Assembly: GCA_964654695.1 (NCBI GenBank)
Contig: CAZZKJ010000033.1
Coordinates: forward strand, 1-26,385
Reading direction: 5' to 3'
Length of the DNA: 26,385 bases
Origin: CAZZKJ01 sp964654695
GTDB taxonomy: Bacteria; Krumholzibacteriota; Krumholzibacteriia; WVZY01
Shown here: in pieces, positions 9,229 to 15,499 of the stretch
Layout: every line of letters starts with the position of its first letter
Numbering within the stretch: the first letter of the stretch is position 1
The notes under the pieces: generated by a model
What the model saw: the letters and a program-made list of their open reading frames with translations, nothing else
Told to the model about the DNA's origin: nothing
Database searches by the model: none
Made by a program: the position numbers and the translations under genes

Positions 9229-9328
9229 NNNNNNNNNNNNNNNNNNNNNNNNNNNNNNNNNNNNNNNNNNNNNNNNNNNNNNNNNNNNNNNNNNNNNNNN
9301 NNNNNNNNNNNNNNNNNNNNNNNNNNNN
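9229..9328. other. Assembly gap (100 N)
   Basis: Exactly 100 unknown bases lie inside the tandem repeat, a size commonly used as a placeholder. Because the repeat period is 207, the sequence needed to join 9228 to 9329 in register is 82 bases (the equivalent of 9454-9535), or 82 plus whole multiples of 207. The true copy number is therefore unknown. Confidence 0.95.
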
Positions 9329-9472
9329 GCCGTCGACCCCCATACCATCACCCGGCCTCTTAGAGAGAAGAAGATCTCCCCATTCAGCGCGGGTGACATC
9401 GATGGGGCCCCCGCGGCGCAAAGAGGAACGGCCGGGCGCCGGCACGGGGGCGCTCCTGCTCGGACAGTCCTC

Positions 9473-9525
9473 GCGCGCCAGTAAAACTCTCCTGCCTCAT
9501 GCAACAGCCCATCGCACAGGCGCGC
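9473..9525. repeat. Stem-loop within the repeat unit
   Basis: GCGCGCC at 9473-9479 is the exact complement of GGCGCGC at 9519-9525. The loop between them is 39 bases. All bases are from the complete central copy. The equivalent region of the first copy is in the gap, and the third copy ends before reaching it. Confidence 0.6.
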
Positions 9526-9685
9526 TGCGGAACTCGCCGTCGACCCCCATACCATCACCCGGCCTCTTAGAGAGAAGAAGATCTCCCCATCCAGTGCGGG
9601 TGGCGTTGATGGGGCCCCCGCGCGCGCAGTTTTTCACGAGCACAGGGGTAATCGATGACAGGACCCGAGCGGTACTAAGAAGTAT

Positions 9686-9706
9686 GGCCGGGTGACGGCA
9701 TGGGGT
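9686..9706 (+). repeat. Inverted partial copy of a repeat-unit segment
   Basis: The 21 bases starting GGCCGGGTGACGGCATGGGG match the reverse complement of 9544-9564 (GGCCGGGTGATGGTATGGGG) at 18 of 21 positions, and two of the three differences are C/T. This places an oppositely oriented fragment of the repeat about 40 bases from the end of the minus-strand HAD gene. Confidence 0.6.
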
Positions 9707-9744
9707 TGGATTGCCGATCATTCCAACACTGGAAACGGGAAGGT

Positions 9745-10428
9745 TCAGGAAGTTTTCACCAGCCAATCTTTGAGCTCCGCCAGCGAATCAAGAACGAGGT
9801 CCGCCCGAGTGAAATCGAATTCCCCGGTTTCCGCCGTCCTGATGACGATCACTGGTACCCCCGCCGCCGCCGCCGCAAACATTCCCTTCTCTGCATCTTC
9901 CAGAACCACACATTCGGTGTTTTTCAATCCCAGCTGCACGAGGGTTTTGATCAGAACTTCGGGATCGGGCTTCGTTTTCTGGACATCGTTTTTGCCTACG
10001 ATTACCGGAATCGTGTTTGATATCCCTCCGTTTTCAAGAACGGCTTCAATGTCTTCCCTGTGAGAACCGCTGGCGATGGCCATTTTTTTCCCCGACCTGG
10101 ATAGGGCATTCACGATATAACCGGCTTCGTCGTAGAGCCTTATGCTCCCGTCCCTGCAGTAACGGCTGTAAATAGGCCTTTTCTCTTCAGTTATTTCACT
10201 GGGATCGAGGTCGAGGCCGTGCCTCTCGATTTCACCCTGCGCCCCCCGGCCCAGCGACGTCCAATACTTGTAATACTCCGTTTCGTCGATTTCATGACCG
10301 TAGCCTCTGAAAACTTCCCGGTACGACAGGAAATGGTATTTTTCGCTATCCGCGAGAATGCCGTCGAAGTCGAAGATTATGCCTTTGGCGGGTGTGATCA
10401 GTTTATCAAGAAGCTGGTTTTTATCCAA
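9745..10428 (-). CDS. HAD-superfamily hydrolase, beta-phosphoglucomutase-like
   Basis: 227 residues from a TTG start at 10428-10426, chosen because GGAG sits seven bases upstream and the product begins well before motif I. Motif I is IIFDFDGILADSE (nucleophile D20, D22), with a helical cap after it. Motif II is IASGS (about 118), motif III is the Lys in QKTKPDPEVL (about 152), and motif IV is VLEDAEKGMFAAAAAG (about 174). This order and spacing match HAD subfamily IA enzymes: sugar-phosphate phosphatases and beta-phosphoglucomutases. Substrate cannot be read from sequence. Its first bases overlap the end of the upstream membrane-protein gene by eight bases, so the two are translationally coupled. 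It ends facing the repeat array. Confidence 0.9.
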   Translation of the reverse strand: MDKNQLLDKLITPAKGIIFDFDGILADSEKYHFLSYREVFRGYGHEIDETEYYKYWTSLGRGAQGEIERHGLDLDPSEITEEKRPIYSRYCRDGSIRLYDEAGYIVNALSRSGKKMAIASGSHREDIEAVLENGGISNTIPVIVGKNDVQKTKPDPEVLIKTLVQLGLKNTECVVLEDAEKGMFAAAAAGVPVIVIRTAETGEFDFTRADLVLDSLAELKDWLVKTS

Positions 10429-11320
10429 GATAGCGCTCCTTTATGGCGATTGGTATCAGGCGCCGGATGAATATATATAATGCCAGACATTCTACTGCGA
10501 AAGGCATGAATCCCAAGAATCCCAGCACGGGCATTTCAAATAGTTTTATACTGCCCAAATACGGCACATTGTAATTCCACCTGGCTGCCGCCCAGTAGTT
10601 CCAGAATTCCCACAAGAATCCGCATACCAACCCGCTGATAAAAAGCAGGAGCAGTCCGTGCAGATTTCCGGAAAAGAGTTCGGCCATTATTGATCTTTCC
10701 CCCAGGCGGCCGTTGATGGGATCCAAAAAGAATACAAAGCCTATCCAAACCAGAGGTGTCATGTATGGAGAAGGCAAAACAATCGGTATTACCAGACAGG
10801 CCGCTCCGGCGGTTACGATCCCCGTGAATAAGGGGCCTTTCATCGGAAACGCGCGCGGCGCACATCGCCGGCCGGCATCCAGAAAAGAACCGATAACTTC
10901 CGATGTCAGGAAGATTCCGGGCGATATTGTGGCGAAGGACCACGCATAGCCGATATATCTGGGCAGGCGGCCGTCGGGAAGGCCGGTATAGCTCCAGTTA
11001 TTCAGCAGCAGGTTGTAGGCCTCGAATATCAGCCAACTGGCTATTGATATAATGAGGAGAAGTATGAATTCGCCCGGAAAGGCCGACAGGAGCGAACTGC
11101 CTTTTCGCTTTTTTACAAGGGCATCCATGAACAGTATGTATCCTGTCCACTGTATTGGCGTGAAAAAGGTGCCGGCGAATGAATTTCCAGTGAAAAGAAG
11201 CACCTCCCCGGATGCGATTACTCCCAGGCCCGCGAAGCCGTAAAGGGGCAGCCCGCCCGCTTTTCCCGGCTCCGGTCCGGCTCCCAGAGCTCTTGACTTA
11301 TTATTGTTATCGTTTATCAT
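10421..11320 (-). CDS. Polytopic membrane protein with an internal duplication, function unknown
   Basis: 299 residues from the ATG at 11320-11318. The frame stays open upstream to 11473, but those extra 51 residues lack protein character and overlap the promoter called here, so the inner start is preferred even though its ribosome site is weak. There are about eight hydrophobic segments and no soluble domain. Two halves resemble each other: residues 54-115 (TPIQWTGYILFMD, then FEAYNLLLNNWSYTGLP) and 188-253 (TPLVWIGFVFFLD, then WEFWNYWAAARWNYNVP), sharing TPxxWxGxxxFxD, a GxxS site, ExxN and WxYxxP. The acidic E-xx-N and W-x-Y positions in the membrane suggest a buried polar site. I do not recognise a named family. 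It is coupled to the HAD gene downstream. Confidence 0.85.
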   Translation of the reverse strand: MINDNNNKSRALGAGPEPGKAGGLPLYGFAGLGVIASGEVLLFTGNSFAGTFFTPIQWTGYILFMDALVKKRKGSSLLSAFPGEFILLLIISIASWLIFEAYNLLLNNWSYTGLPDGRLPRYIGYAWSFATISPGIFLTSEVIGSFLDAGRRCAPRAFPMKGPLFTGIVTAGAACLVIPIVLPSPYMTPLVWIGFVFFLDPINGRLGERSIMAELFSGNLHGLLLLFISGLVCGFLWEFWNYWAAARWNYNVPYLGSIKLFEMPVLGFLGFMPFAVECLALYIFIRRLIPIAIKERYLG

Positions 11321-11392
11321 ATAAAAAGATAAAGCTGTCTCCAGGCAGGGAACCAACCCGAGGCCGTCTAAAAGAGTTTTTACTGTTCTGCA

Positions 11393-11422
11393 ATAATACC
11401 CGCTCGTGACGGGTATTTTCAA
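11393..11422 (-). promoter_or_regulatory. Sigma-70-like promoter for the membrane protein/HAD operon
   Basis: On the minus strand TTGAAA (11422-11417) is followed after 18 bases by TATTAT (11398-11393), five of six matches in each box. Transcription would start near 11386, giving a leader of about 65 bases to the ATG at 11320. An inverted repeat fills the spacer. Confidence 0.5.
11395..11417. promoter_or_regulatory. Operator-like inverted repeat between -35 and -10
   Basis: AATACCCG (11395-11402) and CGGGTATT (11410-11417) are perfect inverted copies around a seven-base centre. They lie in the spacer of the minus-strand promoter and touch both hexamers. An outer TGCAAT/ATTGCA pair (11389-11394, 11422-11427) extends the symmetry with a four-base offset. 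A terminator role for plus-strand RNA is possible because TTTT follows, but no plus-strand gene reads into it. An operator is the better reading. Confidence 0.5.
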
Positions 11423-11483
11423 TTGCACCAGGGGGAATTTTAATCGAGATTGACGGTTTAAAGCAATCTGCAAAAGCGGGAAC

Positions 11484-11513
11484 TTGAAGAATAGTCCGTA
11501 GTAAAATTATAAT
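11484..11513 (+). promoter_or_regulatory. Sigma-70-like promoter of the Bat operon
   Basis: TTGAAG (11484-11489), an 18-base spacer, then a perfect TATAAT (11508-11513). The predicted transcript start near 11520 gives a leader of about 25 bases before the moxR ATG. It is divergent from the minus-strand promoter about 60 bases away. Confidence 0.6.
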
Positions 11514-11544
11514 TGATGGAATATACGGAGAAATGGAGGTCACA

Positions 11545-12531
11545 ATGGATTATGAAGTTCAAGCGATGAACGAAAGGGTCGAACGGGAGAGCCGTTTCGT
11601 GCCGGAACTCATAAAGGCCGTTCAGGGCGTAATTATCGGCCAGAGATACCTTGTGGACAGGTTGATGATCGGTCTTCTGTGCGACGGCCATGTTTTGATC
11701 GAAGGCGTTCCCGGTTTGGCCAAGACGTTGTCGGTCAAAACCCTCGCCCAGGCTATATCGACGTCATTCCAGCGTATTCAGTTTACCCCCGATCTTTTAC
11801 CCGCGGATCTGATAGGCACACAGGTCTACAATCCTAAAGATCATACCTTTTCCGCCAAGAAGGGGCCTATTTTTTCGAACATCATTCTTGCAGATGAAAT
11901 CAACCGCGCCCCAGCCAAGGTTCAGAGCGCCCTGCTCGAATGCATGCAGGAAAAACAGATTACTATCGGCGATCAAACCTATCCCCTGGATTTTCCATTC
12001 ATGGTGATGGCCACGCAGAATCCTATCGAACAGGAGGGCACGTATCCGCTTCCGGAAGCCCAGGTGGACAGGTTCATGCTCAAGCTGAGGGTAACTTATC
12101 CGGCCCGCGAAGAGGAAAGGATAATCATGGAAAAAGTCTCCGGAGACGGGTTCGGCGGCGTGCGGGAAGTGATCGATCCGAAGAAGCTCAAATCCGTGCA
12201 GGAAACGGTTAAAGCGGTTTACATGGATGAAAAAGTAAAGAATTATATTCTCGATATAGTATTTGCTACGCGCGAACCGGAGAAATTCAATCTTCCCATT
12301 AAGCATTTGATCTCGTACGGAGCATCGCCGCGGGCAACAATATTTTTGGCAGCAGCCGCCCGTGCGCATGCCTTTTTGCGAGGCAGGGGATACGTAACGC
12401 CGGAAGACGTAAAATCCATCGGCCCCGACGTGCTCAGACACCGTATTATCGCAACTTTTGAAGCCGAGGCCGAAAACGTGGATTCCGAAGCGATAATAAA
12501 ACGCATTTTCGACCAAATCGAGGTTCCCTGA
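11545..12531 (+). CDS. moxR: MoxR-family AAA+ ATPase
   Basis: 328 residues from the ATG at 11545, which has GGAGGT four bases upstream. The in-frame ATG at 11533 would add four residues but has a poorly spaced ribosome site. Walker A is the MoxR form GVPGLAKT (about 54-61), Walker B is ILADEINRAPAKVQSALLECMQE (about 114-136 in total), and sensor 1 is MATQNPIEQEGTYPLPEAQVDRF. The C-terminal lid domain includes SPRATIFLAAAARAHAFLRGR. MoxR ATPases are thought to act as chaperones that load metals or assemble complexes with VWA-domain partners. The partner here is clear from the next genes, a DUF58 protein and the Bat VWA proteins. It is the first gene of the operon. Confidence 0.95.
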   Translation: MDYEVQAMNERVERESRFVPELIKAVQGVIIGQRYLVDRLMIGLLCDGHVLIEGVPGLAKTLSVKTLAQAISTSFQRIQFTPDLLPADLIGTQVYNPKDHTFSAKKGPIFSNIILADEINRAPAKVQSALLECMQEKQITIGDQTYPLDFPFMVMATQNPIEQEGTYPLPEAQVDRFMLKLRVTYPAREEERIIMEKVSGDGFGGVREVIDPKKLKSVQETVKAVYMDEKVKNYILDIVFATREPEKFNLPIKHLISYGASPRATIFLAAAARAHAFLRGRGYVTPEDVKSIGPDVLRHRIIATFEAEAENVDSEAIIKRIFDQIEVP

Positions 12532-12536
12532 TAAGG

Positions 12537-12562
12537 CGGAGCAGATTATTTCTGCTTCTCCG
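12537..12562 (+). other. Stem-loop between moxR and the DUF58 gene
   Basis: CGGAGCAGA (12537-12545) pairs with TCTGC-TTC-TCCG (12551-12562) as nine base pairs with a three-base bulge and a five-base loop. No U-run follows, so it is not an intrinsic terminator. It may be an RNA-processing or stability element setting moxR levels apart from the rest of the operon. Confidence 0.45.
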
Positions 12563-12602
12563 GAGCGCGGAACCGGCACTTTGGCATCAATCCGGAGACT
12601 TG

Positions 12603-13499
12603 ATGATGGAAACAGAAAACGGCGCGGCCCTGGCCGAGATCCTGAAGAACATACGGCGAATAGAGATCGTCACCCGGCGGCTCGTGAATGATGTTTTCTC
12701 GGGTGAATACCACAGCGTTTTCAAGGGCCAGGGAATGGAATTCGATGAGGTTCGTGAATACCAACCTGGGGACGATGTGCGCATGATCGATTGGAACGTA
12801 ACAGCCCGAACCGGAGTTCCTTTCGTTAAAAGATTCGTGGAGGAAAGGGAGCTGTTGGTTTTCTTTCTTCTGGATGTCAGCGCGTCCGGACGGTTCGGAA
12901 GCTCCGTTAAAACCAAGGTTGAAACCGCCGCAGAAATATGCTCTTTATTGGCTTTCAGCGCGCTTGAAAATAATGACAAAGTTGGAGCGATCACTTTTTC
13001 CGGAGAGATAGAGGAATACATTCCTCCGGACAAGGGCCGTAAGCATGTGCTGCGCGTTATACGCGAACTGTTGTTCTACCAGCCCCGGGGCAAAAAAACT
13101 GATATCAGAGGAGCCCTTCGTTTCCTGCTGAGAGTAGTAAAGAGGAGGGCGATAGTATTTATTCTCAGCGATTTCATAACGTCCGATTTCAGCCATGAAC
13201 TGGCGTTGGCCGCAGGGAAGTATGATTTGATCGCGTTGAATCTTGCGGACCGGAGGGAATTGGAGCTTCCGAACGGGCGGCTGGCCAGGTTATGGGACCA
13301 GGAAGAGGGTGTGGAGCGGGTGGTGGATCTGGGCTCCTCCAGGGCAAGGAGATTGTTCAATCTCCGTGCCGGCGAAAGAAGAAAAAACCTCAAAAGAATA
13401 TTCAATAAAAACGGAGCGGATATCATTGATATAGCGGTTGGGGAAGATTACATAAAACCGCTCAGCATATTTTTTCGTTCGAGGGCGAAACGCCGGTGA
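12603..13499 (+). CDS. DUF58 domain protein, VWA-like partner of MoxR
   Basis: 298 residues from the ATG at 12603 (GGAG five bases upstream; another ATG follows at 12606). The DUF58 signature is clear: GQGMEFDEVREYQPGDDVRMIDWNVTAR, then FVEERELLVFFLLDVSASGRFGS, whose D-V-S-A-S is a metal-ion-dependent adhesion site (MIDAS). The rest, KVETAAEICSLLAFSALENNDKVGAITFS and AIVFILSDF, follows a VWA Rossmann fold. There is no signal peptide or transmembrane helix, so it should be cytoplasmic, where it can meet MoxR. DUF58 genes are commonly found beside moxR in Bat-type operons. The exact biochemical role is not established. Confidence 0.95.
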   Translation: MMETENGAALAEILKNIRRIEIVTRRLVNDVFSGEYHSVFKGQGMEFDEVREYQPGDDVRMIDWNVTARTGVPFVKRFVEERELLVFFLLDVSASGRFGSSVKTKVETAAEICSLLAFSALENNDKVGAITFSGEIEEYIPPDKGRKHVLRVIRELLFYQPRGKKTDIRGALRFLLRVVKRRAIVFILSDFITSDFSHELALAAGKYDLIALNLADRRELELPNGRLARLWDQEEGVERVVDLGSSRARRLFNLRAGERRKNLKRIFNKNGADIIDIAVGEDYIKPLSIFFRSRAKRR

Positions 13500-13517
13500 T
13501 TTGGAAGAGGTTGGTAC

Positions 13518-14486
13518 GTGAAGAGATTTATTTTATTAATAAGCGCGCTTTCAATATTCCCGGCTCCTTCGTTCATGCCGGGGTGTATAATTGAAACGGG
13601 TAATGCCTGCGCAAGAATAATTGCTGATAGCGGGATCGTTTCTGTTAAGCAATTCTCCTCAAGGGATTCGATATCGGTGGGGGAAAGGCTCAAGGCGGGT
13701 TTCGAGATTGAATACCCGGATTCTTTCAAACTGCATCGTTTCCCCGCTCTACCGCAGGGAAAATTCGAACAGATCAGTATAAAATGGACAGACGAGAAAA
13801 TCGGCTCAATAGAACATGCCGAAGTAGATCTTGTGCTGTTCACGCTTGATCTCGAAGAACTTTATGTGCCGCCGGTCGGTATTCTATTTACGAAGGGAAA
13901 GAGTGATTCTCTTATAGTGTCAACCGGTGAAATTCGCGTGCCCGTTCGTCTCGTAAGCGGCGGCGGCAAAATGCTGCCCCTTAAAAGCCAGTGGACGGCT
14001 CCCGGCACATGGACTTCATGGCTCCCAGCCGGATTAGTTCTGCTCGCACTGGCCGCGGCGGTCATCATCTGGAGAAAACGGAAAGGAAGAGAAAAAGAGA
14101 TTGAGCCAACGCGGCCGAAGTTGCCCGCCGACTTTGTCGCTCTTAAAGAGCTCGGGGCTCTGGACAATGCGGGTTTTCTGGATGCGGGTGAATTCAAGCG
14201 ATATTACACTGAATTAACCGAAATAATGAGACGCTATCTGGAAGATCGTTTCGATATTGATGCCATGGACCGGACCACAGATGAGATTCTGGATATTATC
14301 GCTGCGGCGGGCGAATGCGTAAATCGGCTCGAAGAGCTTCTGAGAGAGTCCGACCTGGTGAAGTTTGCGAAGTTTTCACCCGGCATTGCCGCCGGCAAAA
14401 GGGCTATAGAATCGGCGAGACGGATAGTCATAGACACGACGCTGGTGCGGGAATCGGAAGCCTCCCGGTCGATAGGAGAAGGTTGA
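13518..14486 (+). CDS. Bat-operon membrane protein with DUF4381-like cytoplasmic domain
   Basis: 322 residues from a GTG start at 13518 with AGAGG seven bases upstream. It opens with a Sec signal-like stretch (KRFILLISALSIFPAPSFM). A probable periplasmic beta-rich domain covers about 40-155. A transmembrane helix at about 171-190 (WLPAGLVLLALAAAVIIW) is followed by positive charges (RKRKGREKE), so the C-terminal part is cytoplasmic. That part (about 207-310) reads LKELGALDNAGFLDAGEFKRYYTELTEIMRRYLEDRF, then TTDEILDII and DLVKFAKFSP. This helical pattern is the one seen in DUF4381-type proteins encoded between DUF58 and BatA genes. It lies 18 bases after DUF58 and five bases before batA. The role within the complex is unknown. 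Confidence 0.8.
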   Translation: MKRFILLISALSIFPAPSFMPGCIIETGNACARIIADSGIVSVKQFSSRDSISVGERLKAGFEIEYPDSFKLHRFPALPQGKFEQISIKWTDEKIGSIEHAEVDLVLFTLDLEELYVPPVGILFTKGKSDSLIVSTGEIRVPVRLVSGGGKMLPLKSQWTAPGTWTSWLPAGLVLLALAAAVIIWRKRKGREKEIEPTRPKLPADFVALKELGALDNAGFLDAGEFKRYYTELTEIMRRYLEDRFDIDAMDRTTDEILDIIAAAGECVNRLEELLRESDLVKFAKFSPGIAAGKRAIESARRIVIDTTLVRESEASRSIGEG

Positions 14487-14491
14487 TATAA

Positions 14492-15481
14492 ATGTTCCGC
14501 TTTATGTATCCCGAAGCATTCTACCTGCTGTTTATACTACCGATGCTTGTTTATTTGCTGCGCCGGCGCTCGGGCAGAAATCGGAGCATCGCTTATTCAT
14601 CGTTCGAACTTCTGGATGGATTCGGGCTCGAAGCTTCAAAATGGAAAGCCGGCGGCAGAAAAATGCTGCGGATAATTGCTCTGGTTTTTCTCATATTGGC
14701 CCTTGCGAGGCCGCAGACAGGAAGATCGGAATACACCGTGGACACCAAAGGGGTCGATATCATGCTCGTGCTAGATATAAGCGGCAGCATGCAGGCACAG
14801 GATTTCAAGCCGAAGAACAGACTCCATGTCGCCAAGGAAGTGGTAAAAGAATTTATATCCAAAAGAAAACACGACCGCATAGGCCTGGTAATTTTCGCCG
14901 GGCAGGCCATGACCCAATGTCCGCTGACATTCGATTATGCTGTTCTGCAAAAACTGGTGGAGAATGTCCATTTCGGCATGCTTGAAGATCGGACTGCCGT
15001 CGGAATAGCGTTGGCAACGGCGTGCAATCGGCTGAAGAACAGCAAGGCAAAAAGCAGGGTGGTGGTCCTGTTGACCGACGGCCAGAACAACGCAGGAAGT
15101 GTGGATCCACTTACTGCGGCAAGGGTGGCCGGAGCTATGGGAATAAAGGTTTACACGGTTGGGGTCGGCTCCACCGGAATCGTTCCGGTTCCGGTAGATG
15201 ATCCGCGTTTTGGCAGGGCTACGGTTCCGATGAAAGTAGAGCTGGACGAAAAAACTTTGAAAATGATCGCGGAAAATACCAACGGCAAATATTTTCTTGC
15301 AACAAACCCGGACGAATTAAGGAAAATATATGACCAAATAGATGAACTGGAAAAAACCCGGATCGAGTCCAGACAATTCTCCAGTTATTCCGACAAGTTC
15401 GAATGGTTTGCCCTCCCCGCGTTGGCCGCTGTCCTGCTGGAAGTCGTTTTGGCTGCAGGGATGCTGAGGGAAATACCATAG
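14492..15481 (+). CDS. batA: BatA: membrane-anchored von Willebrand factor A protein
   Basis: 329 residues. The N-terminus has the BatA double membrane anchor (about 4-24, PEAFYLLFILPMLVYLLRRR, and about 55-72, MLRIIALVFLILALARPQ). The VWA domain follows with MIDAS motif LDISGSM (about 92) and the acidic TDGQNNAG (about 194). A last hydrophobic helix (FEWFALPALAAVLLEVVLAAGM) lies at the C-terminus. In Bacteroides fragilis and Leptospira the bat genes have been linked to tolerance of oxygen or stress, but the mechanism is unsettled. It is the first of two adjacent VWA proteins, with the usual gene order. Confidence 0.92.
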   Translation: MFRFMYPEAFYLLFILPMLVYLLRRRSGRNRSIAYSSFELLDGFGLEASKWKAGGRKMLRIIALVFLILALARPQTGRSEYTVDTKGVDIMLVLDISGSMQAQDFKPKNRLHVAKEVVKEFISKRKHDRIGLVIFAGQAMTQCPLTFDYAVLQKLVENVHFGMLEDRTAVGIALATACNRLKNSKAKSRVVVLLTDGQNNAGSVDPLTAARVAGAMGIKVYTVGVGSTGIVPVPVDDPRFGRATVPMKVELDEKTLKMIAENTNGKYFLATNPDELRKIYDQIDELEKTRIESRQFSSYSDKFEWFALPALAAVLLEVVLAAGMLREIP

Positions 15482-15499
15482 TTTTCAGGGAAAATGATC

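Larger units (their letters stand above)
9157..9618. repeat. 207-bp GC-rich tandem repeat, at least three partial or full copies
   Basis: Three copies share one orientation. The first is partial (9157-9228, then lost in the gap), the second is full (9329-9535), and the third is partial (9536 to about 9618). The period is measured twice on the second and third copies: GCCGTCGACC begins at 9329 and 9536, and GATGGGGCCC begins at 9401 and 9608. Both distances are 207. Bases 9174-9228 are identical to 9399-9453 (55 of 55), and 9329-9383 to 9536-9590 (55 of 55). Each unit carries the palindrome GGGGCCCC, a GCCGG-GCG-CCGGC hairpin and a long-loop GCGCGCC/GGCGCGC stem. The third copy breaks off after CCCGCG. 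The unit is too long and lacks spacers for a CRISPR, and it has no terminal transposase. Confidence 0.9.
9126..9744. other. Gene-free convergent intergenic region with GC-rich repeats and assembly gap
   Basis: No credible gene lies between the stop of the plus-strand helicase-nuclease gene and the stop of the minus-strand HAD gene. The open frames that cross this stretch run through the N gap and through repeat DNA in several frames at once, and have no homology that I recognise. The stretch holds a 207-bp tandem repeat, the assembly gap inside it, and an inverted partial copy near 9686. Base composition is visibly richer in G and C than in the flanking genes. I see no clear intrinsic terminator for either flanking gene. 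Confidence 0.8.

Noticed and set aside
9157..9618. CRISPR array
   Set aside because: The unit is 207 bases, adjacent units follow without spacers, and no cas genes are present. The Cas4-like cysteine motif in the neighbouring proteins belongs to the AddB-type nuclease domains.
8969..9766. Several open frames on both strands running through the N gap and the repeats
   Set aside because: They exist only because repeated GC-rich DNA and unknown bases lack stops. Frames overlap on both strands, none has a ribosome site or recognisable domain, and they run into real genes at both ends.
11321..11473. Longer start for the duplicated membrane protein
   Set aside because: The extra 51 residues cover the promoter and its dyad and have no membrane or domain character.
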